Assembly (NCBI RefSeq): GCF_004342985.1 | Contig: NZ_SMBO01000001.1 | Span: 930,001 to 994,000, forward strand | Direction: 5' to 3' | DNA from: Novosphingobium sp. PhB57 | GTDB taxonomy: Bacteria > Pseudomonadota > Alphaproteobacteria > Sphingomonadales > Sphingomonadaceae | DNA length: 64,000 bases | In this document: positions 38,916-48,407 of the stretch, in pieces | How positions within the stretch are numbered: position 1 is the first letter of the stretch | Layout of the letters: the number at the start of each line of letters is the position of its first letter | Translations under genes and position numbers: made by a program | Notes under the pieces: generated by a model | Databases searched by the model: none | Told to the model about the DNA's origin: nothing | Seen by the model: only the letters and a program-made list of their open reading frames with translations

Positions 38916-39703
38916 CCTTCGATCCTTTCGATCTTGCGGGTCGCCTCGTCGAGGGCATCGGCGATCTGCAGGATCACCTCGCGATTGGCGCCGTCCTTGG
39001 AGAGACGGTCGAACATGGCGATCTTCAGCGCATGCATCGCGCGGCGGACCGGGGCAGGATCGACCTTCTCGCGTGCTTCGGCCAGCGCCGAGAGACGCAG
39101 CTTCAGCGCAGCGGCCTTTTCAGCATCGGCATCGGTCTGGGTCCGGCCCTGCTCGGTCGCTTCATAGGACTTGCGCGAACCTTCCTCGGCAGTCGGAGCG
39201 ATCAGCCCCGATTCCTCCATGTACGTCAGCGCCGGATAGACGACACCCGGGCTCGGCGCATAGTCGCCGCCGGACAGCGTCTCGATCTCGCGGATCAGGT
39301 CGTAACCGTGGCGCGGCGCCTCGGCGATCAGCGCAAGCAGGAGCACCTGGAGTTCGGCCTGATCGAACAGCCGCTTGCGGCGACCGCCACCGGGGCGACC
39401 TCCGAAGCCGCCACCAAAACCGCCGCCGAAGCCGCCCCCGAAGCCTTCCCCGCGGCCGCCACGACCCCGTCCTCGGCCACCGGGGAAGCCGTCTTCGAAC
39501 CCGTCGCCATCGCGGCCGAACGGCCCGCGGGCCATGCCGAAGCCGCCGCGACCGCGCATGCCGTGTTCTTCATGGCGATGAGCGCGATGAGCGCGATGGC
39601 CGCATCGGCCGCCGCCCCGCTCCATGTCGTGTTCCATGCCGTCGCGCATGCCGCGATCACGGCCGAAGCCGCCATGTCCGTAAGGATTGTTGATGTTTCT
39701 CAT
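38912..39703 (-). CDS. PadR family transcriptional regulator with a Gly/Arg-rich N-terminus
   Basis: The C-terminal part is a PadR winged helix: DQAELQVLLLALIAEAPRHGYDLIREIE, then SPGVVYPALTYMEESGLIAPTAEEGSRKSYEATEQG, plus a helical dimerisation tail. Before it, about 110 residues are disordered and rich in Gly, Arg and His, including GGFGGGFGGGFGG repeats. The ATG at 39703 has AGAGAG six bases upstream and was preferred over ATG 39724. A 12-bp palindrome just upstream suggests autorepression. DUF2218 overlaps the stop. Confidence 0.88.
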   Translation of the reverse strand: MRNINNPYGHGGFGRDRGMRDGMEHDMERGGGRCGHRAHRAHRHEEHGMRGRGGFGMARGPFGRDGDGFEDGFPGGRGRGRGGRGEGFGGGFGGGFGGGFGGRPGGGRRKRLFDQAELQVLLLALIAEAPRHGYDLIREIETLSGGDYAPSPGVVYPALTYMEESGLIAPTAEEGSRKSYEATEQGRTQTDADAEKAAALKLRLSALAEAREKVDPAPVRRAMHALKIAMFDRLSKDGANREVILQIADALDEATRKIERIEG

Positions 39704-39733
39704 TTCATCTCTCTTGTTTCTCATGATGGCCAC

Positions 39734-39745
39734 AAGATATATCTT
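39734..39745. promoter_or_regulatory. Probable PadR operator
   Basis: The perfect palindrome AAGATATATCTT lies 31 bp before the padR start in an AT-rich island, and related half-sites (ATGTATCTTG, ATGTAT) follow at 39771-39786. Position and sequence style fit PadR autoregulation. Confidence 0.6.
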
Positions 39746-39870
39746 AAATCGATCTTCGCAAGGCGCTAAAATGTATCTTGATGTATTTTTCTGCTGTAGC
39801 GCCGGGTTTTCGACCGCGGGGCGGGTTCAGAGGTTTCCCTTTTGTCCGCGGCTTGCCTAAGACGATCACC

Positions 39871-42645
39871 ATGGCCGCCCTGCCCCTCCCCGCCCTTCAC
39901 GCCAGCCATGGCGGTTCCTGGATGCGCGACGGAGCCGGCAGAACGCGTCCCGTTTCCAAGGGTGAGGCGGTCATGTCGGCGGCGGACACGCCGCTGCTGA
40001 TCCTCAACGCTCCGCTCATCGCCACGCGTCTCGGCTATCCCGATCTCTCGGGGCTCGACCTGCTGGAACTCTACGCCTTCATGCACCCGGCCCGGTTCGT
40101 GGTGCCGACGCCCAAGGGCCTTGCCCATGCGCTTGGCCTCGAAGAACCGAAGGACGATGCCGACGTGCCGCGCCTGCTTCAGGAAGCGGCCGGCGCCCTG
40201 CTCGACATTTGCGAGAGTCCCCACTGGCCCGAGCGCGAAGGCGGCTGGACCGCACTGCAATCGCTCACCCGCATGCGCTGGTCCTGGGCTACCCTGCTCA
40301 ACCCGCGTGTCGCCCGGCCCGAGCGCGCCGAACGCTGGCTCTTCACGCGCCTGCCCGAATGGGAGGAGAGCCCGGAACTGCCCCAGCCCCGGCAAGTCAC
40401 GCTGGAACGCGGCGAAGTGCTGCAACGCCTTGCGGAGCTGACCGGCAGCGACGCGGAGCAGAGACCGACCCAGCAGGCCTATGCTGCCGAGGCCGCCGCC
40501 GCCTTCGCCCCGCGCCAGTCCTCGGGCCGGCCGCACGTCCTCCTGGCCCAGGCCGGAACCGGCATCGGCAAGACGCTCGGCTATCTCGCGCCGGCTTCGC
40601 TCTGGAGCGGCTTGTCGGGCGGCACCACTTGGGTTTCCACTTATACCAAGGCCCTGCAGCGCCAACTTCGCAAGGAAAGCCGCCGCGCCTGGCCGGACCG
40701 GCGCGCGGATGGCTCGCGGCCCGTCGTCGTGCGCAAGGGGCGTGAGAACTACCTCTGCCTGCTCAATCTGGAAGACGCGCTGCAAGGCGGTTTCGCCGGC
40801 CGCGCGGCGATTCTCGCGCAGCTCGTGGCGCGCTGGGCCGCTTATACCCAGGACGGCGACATGATCGGCGGCGACCTGCCGGGCTGGCTCGGCACGCTGT
40901 TCCGCCAACGCGGCATCACCGCGCTCACCGACCGCCGCGGGGAATGCGTCTATGCGGGCTGCCCGCATTATCGCAAATGCTTCATCGAGCGCGCCGCGCG
41001 CGCCAGCGCCGGGGCGGACCTGGTGATCGGCAACCACGCGCTGGTCATGATAAACGCCGCGCGCGGGCGCGATCACGCCGCCCGTCCCACGCGCATCGTC
41101 TTCGACGAAGGCCATCACGTCTTCGACGCCGCCGACTCGACTTTCGCGGCAGCCCTCACCGGCAGCGAGGCCATCGAACTGCGCCGCTGGGTGATCGGTC
41201 CCGAGAAAGCCTCGCGCGGCAGACGGCGCGGCCTCTCCGCCCGGCTCGCCGATGTCGCCAGCTATGATGAAGCCGGCGCCAAGGCGATCGAGGCTGCGCG
41301 CGCCGCCGCCGAGGCGCTTCCCGGCGACGGCTGGATGCAGCGCCTGACCGAAGGTGAGGCTTCCGGTCCGATCGAGGAACTGCTCGCGGCGGTACGCGCC
41401 ACCGTCTACGCGCGCGACGAAAGCGGCGGACAGGAGGCCGGCTACGGCCTCGAAACCGAAGCGGCGGGGCTGGAGGGCGGCTTCGCGGAAGTAACCGAGG
41501 CAGCACGCGAGGCGCTTGGCGAACTGCGCCAGCCCCTCGTCCGGCTAGGGCTGCGCCTTGAAGCCCTGCTGGAGGACGGACCTGACTGGCTGGACGGCCA
41601 GGGCCGCGCCCGGATCGAAGGCGCGCGCCAGTCCCTGTCCTGGCGCGTCGACTTGCTGCTCGCCTGGGAATCCATGCTGGGCCGCCTCAATGGACCCGCC
41701 GATCCGGAATTCGTCGATTGGCTCGCCCTCGATCGTTCCGAGGCGCGCGAATACGACGTCGGCATTCATCGCCATTGGCTGGACCCGATGAAACCCTTCG
41801 CCAGCGTCGTGCTGGAACCCGCCCACGGCGTCGTCATGACTTCGGCGACGCTGCGCGACGGCGAGAGCTGGGACAAGGCCATCGCCCGTTCCGGCGCCGC
41901 CCATATCGAAGTGGCGCCCCGGCTTTCGGAGCATCTCAGCCCGTTCGACTATGCCGCCCAGGCCGAAGTGCTGATCGTCAACGATATCCCGCGCGGCGAT
42001 ATTCCGGCGCTGGCCGGGGCCTATGCGCGGCTGATCGAATCGGCAGGCGGCGGCGTGCTCGGACTGTTCACGGCGATCCGGCGCCTGCGCGCGGTCTACG
42101 GCCGCATCGCCGATCGACTCGCCCGCGCGGGCCTGCCGCTCTATGCGCAGCACGTCGATCCGATCGACACCGGCACCCTGGTAGACATCTTCCGCGACGA
42201 TCCGGCCGCTTCGCTGCTGGGCACCGATGCCCTGCGCGACGGAGTGGACGTTCCGGGAGAATCGCTGCGACTGGTCATCATGGAACAGGTCCCCTGGCCG
42301 CGCCCGACCATCCTGCACCGCGCGCGCCGGCTGGCCGGCGGCGGCTCCTCCTATGACGACAGCCTGATCCGCGCCAAGCTGGCCCAGGCTTTCGGACGGC
42401 TCATCCGCAGCCGCGGCGACCGCGGGCACTTCGTGGTACTGTCTTCGGCATTCCCGTCGCGGCTGCTCAGCGCCTTCCCGGCCGGCACCCCGGTGCTTCG
42501 CATTTCGCTGGAGGAAGCCTTGCAACGCGTGAGCTGGAATGGTTCAGGAGAGAACAGTTTAGCAGGGAGCAGTTCCGGGGGGAGCGAAAAACCAGACGAG
42601 GCAGCCGGCACCGCCGAAGCCCCGCCCAGCCAACCGCCCATTTGA
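39871..42645 (+). CDS. DinG/XPD-type ATP-dependent DNA helicase
   Basis: This 924-residue superfamily 2 helicase has an N-terminal accessory domain, then Walker A (AQAGTGIGKTLGYLAP), and four Cys between motifs I and II (one in NYLCLL, three in CVYAGCPHYRKCF), which should hold the 4Fe-4S cluster of DinG/XPD enzymes. Motif II is DEGHH, a variant of DEAH. Motif VI is around QAFGRLIRSRGDRG. It is expected to unwind DNA 5' to 3'. The ATG at 39871 (MAALPLPALHASHGG) fits the family. The gene is divergent from padR. Confidence 0.9.
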   Translation: MAALPLPALHASHGGSWMRDGAGRTRPVSKGEAVMSAADTPLLILNAPLIATRLGYPDLSGLDLLELYAFMHPARFVVPTPKGLAHALGLEEPKDDADVPRLLQEAAGALLDICESPHWPEREGGWTALQSLTRMRWSWATLLNPRVARPERAERWLFTRLPEWEESPELPQPRQVTLERGEVLQRLAELTGSDAEQRPTQQAYAAEAAAAFAPRQSSGRPHVLLAQAGTGIGKTLGYLAPASLWSGLSGGTTWVSTYTKALQRQLRKESRRAWPDRRADGSRPVVVRKGRENYLCLLNLEDALQGGFAGRAAILAQLVARWAAYTQDGDMIGGDLPGWLGTLFRQRGITALTDRRGECVYAGCPHYRKCFIERAARASAGADLVIGNHALVMINAARGRDHAARPTRIVFDEGHHVFDAADSTFAAALTGSEAIELRRWVIGPEKASRGRRRGLSARLADVASYDEAGAKAIEAARAAAEALPGDGWMQRLTEGEASGPIEELLAAVRATVYARDESGGQEAGYGLETEAAGLEGGFAEVTEAAREALGELRQPLVRLGLRLEALLEDGPDWLDGQGRARIEGARQSLSWRVDLLLAWESMLGRLNGPADPEFVDWLALDRSEAREYDVGIHRHWLDPMKPFASVVLEPAHGVVMTSATLRDGESWDKAIARSGAAHIEVAPRLSEHLSPFDYAAQAEVLIVNDIPRGDIPALAGAYARLIESAGGGVLGLFTAIRRLRAVYGRIADRLARAGLPLYAQHVDPIDTGTLVDIFRDDPAASLLGTDALRDGVDVPGESLRLVIMEQVPWPRPTILHRARRLAGGGSSYDDSLIRAKLAQAFGRLIRSRGDRGHFVVLSSAFPSRLLSAFPAGTPVLRISLEEALQRVSWNGSGENSLAGSSSGGSEKPDEAAGTAEAPPSQPPI

Positions 42646-42669
42646 CCGATCAGCGAACCGAAAGTCTCG

Positions 42670-43215
42670 ATGAAAACCCTCGGAATCCTAAGACACGCCA
42701 AATCGGACTGGCACGATGCCCGCCTCCGTGACTTCGACCGCCCGCTCAACGGGCGCGGCCGCAAGGGCGCCGCCCTGATCGGCCTGCACATCCGCGACCA
42801 CGCCGTGGGCTGGAAGCGCATCCTCGCCTCCCCCGCCGTTCGCGTCACCCAGACGATCGAATTGGCCGGAGAAGCCGCGGGCGAAATGCCGCCGATCACC
42901 TGGGATCGCCGGATCTACCTTGCCAGTTCCGCCACCTTGATCGACCTCCTGCGCGAACAGGCGGGCGATCCGCGCTCGATCATGCTGATAGGACACAATC
43001 CGGGCCTCGAAGACCTGATCTTCGATCTCGTGCCGGACGACGGCAGCAGCCCGATGCGCGACGTGGTCGAGGAAAAATTTCCCACCGCCGCTTATGCCGT
43101 GGTGGAACTGGACATCGAATCCTGGGACGAGATCGCCGAAGGCACAGGCCGGCTGGTGCATCTCACCCGCCCACGCGACCTCGATCCCGAACTGGGGCCC
43201 AGCGCGCTGGATTAA
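42670..43215 (+). CDS. SixA-like phosphohistidine phosphatase
   Basis: This 181-residue histidine-phosphatase-fold protein has the SixA signature LRHAKSDWHD (catalytic His in RHAKSDW) and the second catalytic His in LIGHNPGLEDL. SixA enzymes dephosphorylate phosphohistidine in phosphorelay or PTS proteins; the target here is unknown. It follows the helicase after 24 bp on the same strand and may be co-transcribed. Confidence 0.9.
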   Translation: MKTLGILRHAKSDWHDARLRDFDRPLNGRGRKGAALIGLHIRDHAVGWKRILASPAVRVTQTIELAGEAAGEMPPITWDRRIYLASSATLIDLLREQAGDPRSIMLIGHNPGLEDLIFDLVPDDGSSPMRDVVEEKFPTAAYAVVELDIESWDEIAEGTGRLVHLTRPRDLDPELGPSALD

Positions 43216-43245
43216 GCCGGAACGCGGCGTACCGCCTCGGCCCTG

Positions 43246-43686
43246 TCAGGCCGCGGCCAGCGCCCGTGCCAGTCGAAGGCGAATTCCGAGCAGTTCCTGA
43301 ATGAGGGAATCGGACGCGCCTGCAGGCGCCGCCTCCGCGAGTCGATCGCTCTCCGCGCCGGTCTCCGCCGATGCCGGCTCCTCAAGAGCCATGCGCGCGC
43401 CGCGCAAGGTATAGCCCTCGCGATTGACCAGTCGGTCGATCTCGGCGATCAGCAGGACGTCTTCCGGCCGGTAATAGCGACGGTTGCCGCTGCGCTTGAT
43501 CGGCTGAAGGGCAGGAAACTGCTCTTCCCAGTAACGCAGGACATGCTGGCGAATGCCCAATGCCTTCGTCACTTCACCGATCGTGCGCAGCGCATCGTGC
43601 GCCTTGCCGTCGTTGAAGACCCCCGTCCCGGACGCTCCATCATTGACGATGGTCGCTTCCGGACGGTTCGCTTCGATCGCAGTCAT
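43246..43686 (-). CDS. MerR family transcriptional regulator
   Basis: The 146-residue protein has a MerR HTH: RTIGEVTKALGIRQHVLRYWEEQFPALQPIKRSGNRRYYRPEDVLLIAEIDRLV. There is a low-complexity N-terminal extension of about 30 residues and an Ala/Glu-rich C-terminus with no metal-binding Cys. The same gene next to ihfA is common in alphaproteobacteria. It is 41 bp downstream of ihfA. The target is unknown. Confidence 0.9.
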   Translation of the reverse strand: MTAIEANRPEATIVNDGASGTGVFNDGKAHDALRTIGEVTKALGIRQHVLRYWEEQFPALQPIKRSGNRRYYRPEDVLLIAEIDRLVNREGYTLRGARMALEEPASAETGAESDRLAEAAPAGASDSLIQELLGIRLRLARALAAA

Positions 43687-43727
43687 GGCAGAATTCTCCG
43701 TATAACCAACGTGATGCCGGAACCGGA

Positions 43728-44021
43728 TCAGTCGGTAATGCGGTCCTTCAGCATCTGACTGGCCCGGAATGTCATGACCCGGCGAGGCGTAATCGGCACC
43801 TCCACGCCGGTTTTCGGATTGCGGCCGATCCGTTCGCCCTTGTCGCGAAGCAGGAAAGTCCCGAACCCGGAAATCTTGACATTTTCGCCCTCCGAAAGGG
43901 CTTCCGACATATGCTGCAGTATAGCTTCGACCATCGCAAGCGACTCGGATCTGGACAATCCCAGCTTCCTGTGGATGGCTTCAGCGATTTCGGCCCTCGT
44001 CAATGTGTCCGTGGAGCGCAT
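43728..44021 (-). CDS. ihfA: Integration host factor subunit alpha
   Basis: This 97-residue DNA-bending protein has the HU/IHF core [46 protein letters not shown] and the beta-arm tip [29 protein letters not shown]. It pairs with IhfB in nucleoid organisation and transcription. The ATG at 44021 gives the normal length. It lies in the rpmF-plsX-fabH-ihfA-merR block. Confidence 0.95.
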   Translation of the reverse strand: MRSTDTLTRAEIAEAIHRKLGLSRSESLAMVEAILQHMSEALSEGENVKISGFGTFLLRDKGERIGRNPKTGVEVPITPRRVMTFRASQMLKDRITD

Positions 44022-44134
44022 AAGTCCCGCATCCCCTCCGTGCGACAACCCCCCGGACAATATTATGAAAAAATGCGGGAAAAGCAATGCTCCCCCACAT
44101 CAGTTCACCCGATCCTCCATAACGGAGCACCGAA

Positions 44135-45103
44135 TCAGATCCGAACGACGCTTGCGCCCCAGGTGAAACCGCCGCCCATCGCTTCGAGGACGACAAGATC
44201 GCCCTGCACGATGCGGCCGTCGCGAACGGCCTGGTCGAGCGCCAGAGGCACCGAGGCAGCCGAAGTATTGGCGTGCTGGCCCACCGTCATCACGACCTTT
44301 TCGGCCGGCAGATTGAGCTTGCGCGCCGTCGCATCGAGGATGCGGGCATTGGCCTGGTGCGGCACCAGCCAATCGATATCGGAAGGAGAATGCCCCGTTT
44401 CCTCAAGGACTTCCTTGAGAACTTCGGCCAGGTTCACGACAGCGTGCCGGAAGACCTCACGGCCCTTCATGCGCAACTTGCCCACGGTGCCGGTCGTCGA
44501 GGGACCGCCATCGACATAGAGCAGTTCGTTGTGCGCGCCATCGGCATGAAGCCGCGTCGCCAGGATACCGCGCGAACCCTCTTCGCCCTGCTCCTGCGCT
44601 TCGAGAACGATCGCCCCGGCGCCGTCTCCGAAAAGAACGCAAGTGGTGCGATCTTCCCAGTCGAGAATGCGGCTGAAGGTTTCCGAACCAATGACGAGTG
44701 CCCGCTTGGCCATGCCGGTGCGGAGCATCGAATCGGCAACGCCCACTGCGTAGAGGAAACCGGAGCAGACGGCGGCGACGTCGAAAGCGATTCCGCCGCG
44801 GCAGCCGAGGTTGTTCTGGACGATCGTGGCCGTGGCCGGGAACGTCTGGTCCGGGGTGGCCGTGGCCAGCACGATCAGGTCGATCGACGAAGCTTCGAAG
44901 CCAGCCGCCTCGATGGCCTTGCGGGCCGCATCGGTGGCCAGGCTAGACGTCGTTTCGTCAGGCGCGGCGATGTGGCGATTGGAAATCCCGGTACGCTCGA
45001 CGATCCATTCGTCGCTGGTATCGACGCGCTCGGCGAGTTCGGCATTGCTGACCGCGCGTCGCGGCAGGGCCGAACCCGTACCGACGAGAACCGAACGAAT
45101 CAT
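44135..45103 (-). CDS. fabH: 3-oxoacyl-ACP synthase III
   Basis: FabH condenses acetyl-CoA with malonyl-ACP to start fatty acid synthesis. The catalytic triad is visible: Cys113 in [11 protein letters not shown], His in [10 protein letters not shown] and Asn in [28 protein letters not shown] ends the 322-residue protein, as usual. Its ATG overlaps the plsX stop by one base (TGATG). Confidence 0.97.
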   Translation of the reverse strand: MIRSVLVGTGSALPRRAVSNAELAERVDTSDEWIVERTGISNRHIAAPDETTSSLATDAARKAIEAAGFEASSIDLIVLATATPDQTFPATATIVQNNLGCRGGIAFDVAAVCSGFLYAVGVADSMLRTGMAKRALVIGSETFSRILDWEDRTTCVLFGDGAGAIVLEAQEQGEEGSRGILATRLHADGAHNELLYVDGGPSTTGTVGKLRMKGREVFRHAVVNLAEVLKEVLEETGHSPSDIDWLVPHQANARILDATARKLNLPAEKVVMTVGQHANTSAASVPLALDQAVRDGRIVQGDLVVLEAMGGGFTWGASVVRI

Positions 45104-46164
45104 CAGGCACTCTCTTCCTGGACGCGAGGCTTGCGCAGGGACGTCCCGCCCAGACGGGCAAGGTCCGCGGAAATCCGCTCGGTCACGTTTTCCTCCAGGA
45201 GGCGCGCGGTAACCGCCACGGCATTGGCGACGCCTGCGGCGTTCGCACCGCCGTGGCTTTTCACCACGATGCCGTTGAGGCCCAGGAAAACCGCGCCGTT
45301 ATGATTGTTGGGATCGAGGTGATGCTTGAGCAGCTCGGTGGCCGGCTTCGAGATCAGGAAACCGATCTTCGAGCGCAGCGAACTCGAAAAGCCGCGACGC
45401 AGCAGGTCTGCCACGAAGCGCGCCGTGCCTTCGACAGCCTTGAGCGCGACATTGCCCGAAAAACCGTCGGTCACGACGACGTCCATGTCACCGCGGCCGA
45501 GCTTGTCGGCTTCGGTGAAACCGTCGAACGAGATCGACAGGTCGGCGGCCGAGGCCTTGAGCATCGCCGCAGCGTCGCGCAAGTCTTCGGTGCCCTTGGT
45601 TTCCTCGGTGCCGATGTTCAGCAGGCGCACGCGCGGGTGCTCGCGGCCCGTGGCGACACGGGCATAGGCAGCGCCCATGATCGCGAACTGCACGAGATTG
45701 CGCGCATCGCACTCGGCATTGGCGCCGAGATCGAGCATGACCAGGTCATGATCTTCCAGAGTCGGCAGCAGGGCAGCCAGCGCCGGGCGATCGATGCCGG
45801 GCATCGTGCGCAACGCGAGCTTGGAAATCGCCATCAAAGCGCCGGTATTGCCGGCACTGACGGCGGCTCCGGCGTCACCCGCCTTCACCGCCTCGATAGC
45901 GCGTCCCATCGAGGTGCCCTTGGCCCGGCGCAATGCCTGGCTGGGCTTATCCTCGCCACTGATGACGCCTTCAGTGTGCAATATCTCGGAACTTGCCCTG
46001 AGATTCGGATGGCTTTCGAGCGCGGCCTTGATCCGCGGCTCGTCACCGACCAACAGGAACTTGAAGCGATCGTGACGACGGCGCGCGAGAGCAGCGCCTT
46101 CAATCATGACGCGCACGCCCTCGTCGCCGCCCATCGCATCGACAGCGATACGCGGCAAACTCAT
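45103..46164 (-). CDS. plsX: Phosphate acyltransferase PlsX
   Basis: PlsX converts acyl-ACP to acyl-phosphate for phosphatidic acid synthesis. Family motifs include [32 protein letters not shown] and [17 protein letters not shown]. The ATG at 46164 has GGAGG six bases upstream and gives 353 residues. The rpmF-plsX-fabH order is conserved in bacteria and links ribosome and lipid synthesis. Confidence 0.96.
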   Translation of the reverse strand: MSLPRIAVDAMGGDEGVRVMIEGAALARRRHDRFKFLLVGDEPRIKAALESHPNLRASSEILHTEGVISGEDKPSQALRRAKGTSMGRAIEAVKAGDAGAAVSAGNTGALMAISKLALRTMPGIDRPALAALLPTLEDHDLVMLDLGANAECDARNLVQFAIMGAAYARVATGREHPRVRLLNIGTEETKGTEDLRDAAAMLKASAADLSISFDGFTEADKLGRGDMDVVVTDGFSGNVALKAVEGTARFVADLLRRGFSSSLRSKIGFLISKPATELLKHHLDPNNHNGAVFLGLNGIVVKSHGGANAAGVANAVAVTARLLEENVTERISADLARLGGTSLRKPRVQEESA

Positions 46165-46191
46165 GGGCAACCTCCGAAAATCGTCTTGGTC

Positions 46192-46371
46192 TTAAGCTTC
46201 GACCGCGACGATCTCACGACCGTTGTAGTGGCCGCAAGCGTTGCAGAGGTTGTGCGGGCGCTTCAGTTCGCCGCAGTTCGGGCATTCGTGGAATGCTTCG
46301 ACCTGCAGAGCATCGTGGCTGCGGCGCATGCCCCGGCGGGACGGGGACGTTTTTCTTTTAGGGACAGCCAT
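46192..46371 (-). CDS. rpmF: 50S ribosomal protein L32
   Basis: This short gene (59 residues), read directly from the minus strand, encodes [20 protein letters not shown] at the N-terminus, the invariant L32 start. A zinc ribbon follows with CPNC and [13 protein letters not shown]. It lies 27 bp upstream of plsX, its conserved partner. The DUF177/YceD gene that often precedes rpmF is not here; instead the upstream region holds a promoter-like sequence and a terminator-like hairpin. Confidence 0.96.
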   Translation of the reverse strand: MAVPKRKTSPSRRGMRRSHDALQVEAFHECPNCGELKRPHNLCNACGHYNGREIVAVEA

Positions 46372-46400
46372 TTCGGCACCTGTTCCTGGAATTGAATGTC

Positions 46401-46438
46401 AAAAAGGCCGCCGGAAACCGTGTTCGCGGACCGGCGGC
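46401..46438 (-). terminator. Terminator-like hairpin in the rpmF leader
   Basis: On the minus strand GCCGCCGG / CCGGCGGC with a 16-nt loop is followed by CUUUUU, 30 bp before rpmF and just after a promoter-like pair. It may be an attenuator for the rpmF-plsX-fabH transcript. Confidence 0.6.
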
Positions 46439-46451
46439 TTGCGAAGGCGCG

Positions 46452-46479
46452 CCTATAACCGATTTCGCACGAGTTGCAA
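46452..46479 (-). promoter_or_regulatory. Candidate rpmF promoter
   Basis: TTGCAA (46474-46479) and TATAGG (46452-46457) on the minus strand are spaced by 16 bp. The predicted start near 46445 would place the leader hairpin at the very 5' end of the RNA. Confidence 0.55.
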
Positions 46480-46532
46480 CCCGTTCCTCCCCGCAGCATG
46501 AACGTGAAATCCACCTAGGGGGAATTCGAACC

Positions 46533-46925
46533 ATGATTCTGCAGACAACTTTGTGCCTCGCGGCCGCGGCCGGCGTGATTACCTTCTGGCATATAGCGCG
46601 TATCGGCCAGATGCGCATGCGGGAAAAGGTGCTGTTCGGCGATGGAGGCCACGATCCTCTCGCGCGGCGCATGCGGGCGCAGCTCAATTTCGTGGAAAGC
46701 ACGCCTTTCGTGCTGATCCTGGCCGCAGCGATCGAAATGACCGGAAAGGGCGGCATCTGGCTGGCCATCGTCGGCTCGCTCTTCATGCTGGGCCGCGTGT
46801 CCCATGGCCTGGGCATGGACATCGACAGGCCGAACCCGCTGCGCATGGTCGGCGTTCTCGTGACCGTGCTCACCTTGGCCGGACTGTCCGCCGTGGCCGT
46901 GCTGATCGCCCTGGGGTGGTTCTAA
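46533..46925 (+). CDS. MAPEG family membrane protein
   Basis: This 130-residue protein with four hydrophobic segments matches the MAPEG superfamily (membrane-associated eicosanoid and glutathione metabolism). It has RAQLNFVESTPFVLILAAAIEM (family motif with the Asn-x-x-Glu pattern) and FMLGRVSHGLGM. Bacterial members may have glutathione transferase activity, but this is untested here. GGGGGAA precedes the ATG at 46533. It is divergent from rpmF and ends before a shared terminator. Confidence 0.88.
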   Translation: MILQTTLCLAAAAGVITFWHIARIGQMRMREKVLFGDGGHDPLARRMRAQLNFVESTPFVLILAAAIEMTGKGGIWLAIVGSLFMLGRVSHGLGMDIDRPNPLRMVGVLVTVLTLAGLSAVAVLIALGWF

Positions 46926-46930
46926 AACGA

Positions 46931-46958
46931 AAAGGGCGGTGCATCGGCACCGCCCCCT
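46931..46958. terminator. Terminator between the MAPEG and MBL genes
   Basis: AAAAGGGCGGTGC and GCACCGCCC with an ATCG loop form a stable stem. On the minus strand it is followed by TTTTCGTTTT and should end the MBL transcript; in the plus direction the tail is poor. Confidence 0.8.
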
Positions 46959-46985
46959 ATAATAGCGTGAGGAATGGCACAGCCC

Positions 46986-47642
46986 TCAGCCCGGCAAGCC
47001 GTGCTCCAGCGCCGCGTCGCCGACATAGGGATTGCTCGCCCGCTCGTCTCCGAACGTGCTGATAGGTCCGTGGCCCGGGACGAACGTCACTTCGTCACCC
47101 AGCGGCCAGAGCTTCGCGGTGATCGATTCGACCAGATCCTGGAGATTGCCGCGCGGGAAATCCCACCGGCCGATGCCGCCCTTGAACAGCACGTCCCCCA
47201 CCATCGCGAACTTGCTGGGTGCATGATGGAAAACGATGTGCCCCGGCGTGTGCCCCGGGCAATGGACGACATCCAGTTCCAGCTCGCCCACGGTCACCCT
47301 GTCACCGTCTTCGAGCCAGCGATCGGGCTCGAACGTCTCGGCTTCCATGTTCCAGCGCGGACCGTCGTCGTCCAGTTTGGATATCCAGAATCGATCCTCT
47401 TCGTGAGGCCCCTCGATCGGGACGCCCATTTCCTTCGCGAAGATTCCCGCCATGCCGCAGTGATCGAGATGGCCATGGGTGACGAGTATCTTCTCCAGCG
47501 TCACCCCGGTCTTTTCCAGAGCCTGCCGCAGCTTGGGAAGGTCTCCTCCCGGATCGACGAAGGCACCCCGCATGGTCCTGGTGCACCACAGCAGTGAACA
47601 GTTCTGCTGGAGCGGCGTGACGGGAATGATGCCGACACGCAT
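46986..47642 (-). CDS. MBL-fold metallo-hydrolase (glyoxalase II/YcbL-like)
   Basis: This 218-residue protein carries the metallo-beta-lactamase motif THGHLDH and later metal ligands in HCPGHTPGH, GDVLF and PGHGP. It resembles YcbL/type II glyoxalases, which hydrolyse thioesters such as S-lactoylglutathione. The ATG at 47642 has AGGA seven bases upstream and starts MRVGIIPVTPLQQNCSLL, as in homologues; longer in-frame starts add unconserved sequence. Confidence 0.9.
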   Translation of the reverse strand: MRVGIIPVTPLQQNCSLLWCTRTMRGAFVDPGGDLPKLRQALEKTGVTLEKILVTHGHLDHCGMAGIFAKEMGVPIEGPHEEDRFWISKLDDDGPRWNMEAETFEPDRWLEDGDRVTVGELELDVVHCPGHTPGHIVFHHAPSKFAMVGDVLFKGGIGRWDFPRGNLQDLVESITAKLWPLGDEVTFVPGHGPISTFGDERASNPYVGDAALEHGLPG

Positions 47643-47749
47643 CGACTGTTCCTGAGGCTTCTCGCTGGTTTGGGTCATGGCTGCGGAAATGGCCGCAAGC
47701 CCGGAGGAATGCAACCTTGCGCCCCCTCCCCGTCAGGCCTGCGAGCCGT

Positions 47750-48400
47750 TCAGATTCGCCCGCCCTTCCACACGACACGGCCGATCACCTCGATTTCCTG
47801 GAGATCGCATTCGATGGGCCGATAGGCCGGGTTATCGCTCAACAAGGCGATGCGTCCGGCCCGTCCGGCCTCCAGTCGCTTCACCAGCACCGTATCGTCG
47901 AGTCGGACGACATGGATGCCGTCCCGCAGCGGCCGCCAGTCGCGGTCCACGAGGATTTCGTCGCCATCGCGGAGCACCGGCTCCATCGAATCGCCGCTGA
48001 CCACGATGGCCGAGAGCATTTCCGGGCGCAGCCCCATCGAACGCAGCCAGCGGGGGGAGAAACGGATCGTTCCGAACACGTCCTCCCCGTCCGGCAAGGC
48101 GCCCGGACCCGCGGAAGCGCCGATCGAAAGACGCGGGACGTCCACCCAGTCACCGGCGTAGGAATTTCTGTCGTTTACGTAGGATTTTTCCTTCGATTTC
48201 CCGAATTCCGATTCGTCCACTCCGAAGAACCGTGCAAGCTGGCCGCGATCCCCCTCCTCCAGCTTCCTCGGACTACCCTTTCTTATAAATTGTTGAAGAT
48301 AAGTGGTATTTTTTCCGATCATTCGCGACAGGGACGAAAGGCTCGCACCGCGTTCCTCGGCAAGTTCCAGCAAACGGCGGCGAATTTCGGCGTTTTCCAT
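47750..48400 (-). CDS. XRE-type regulator with S24 (LexA-like) peptidase domain
   Basis: This 216-residue repressor has an N-terminal HTH (IRRRLLELAEERGASLSSLSRMIGKNTTYLQQFIRKGSPRKL) and a C-terminal S24 domain with the catalytic Ser in VVSGDSMEPVLRDGDEILVD and the Lys in TVLVKRLEAG. Like phage C2/CI and LexA-family proteins it may cleave itself, but an Ala-Gly-type cleavage site is only loosely visible (SIGASAGPGAL). Palindromic TCCTA/TAGGA sites lie directly upstream. The gene is divergent from two small genes. The regulon is unknown. Confidence 0.88.
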   Translation of the reverse strand: MENAEIRRRLLELAEERGASLSSLSRMIGKNTTYLQQFIRKGSPRKLEEGDRGQLARFFGVDESEFGKSKEKSYVNDRNSYAGDWVDVPRLSIGASAGPGALPDGEDVFGTIRFSPRWLRSMGLRPEMLSAIVVSGDSMEPVLRDGDEILVDRDWRPLRDGIHVVRLDDTVLVKRLEAGRAGRIALLSDNPAYRPIECDLQEIEVIGRVVWKGGRI

Positions 48401-48407
48401 AATGTAA

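Noticed and set aside
37161..39167. 668-codon open frame antisense to lysS and its neighbours
   Set aside because: It is a composition-driven frame opposite the class I lysS, DUF2218 and padR genes.
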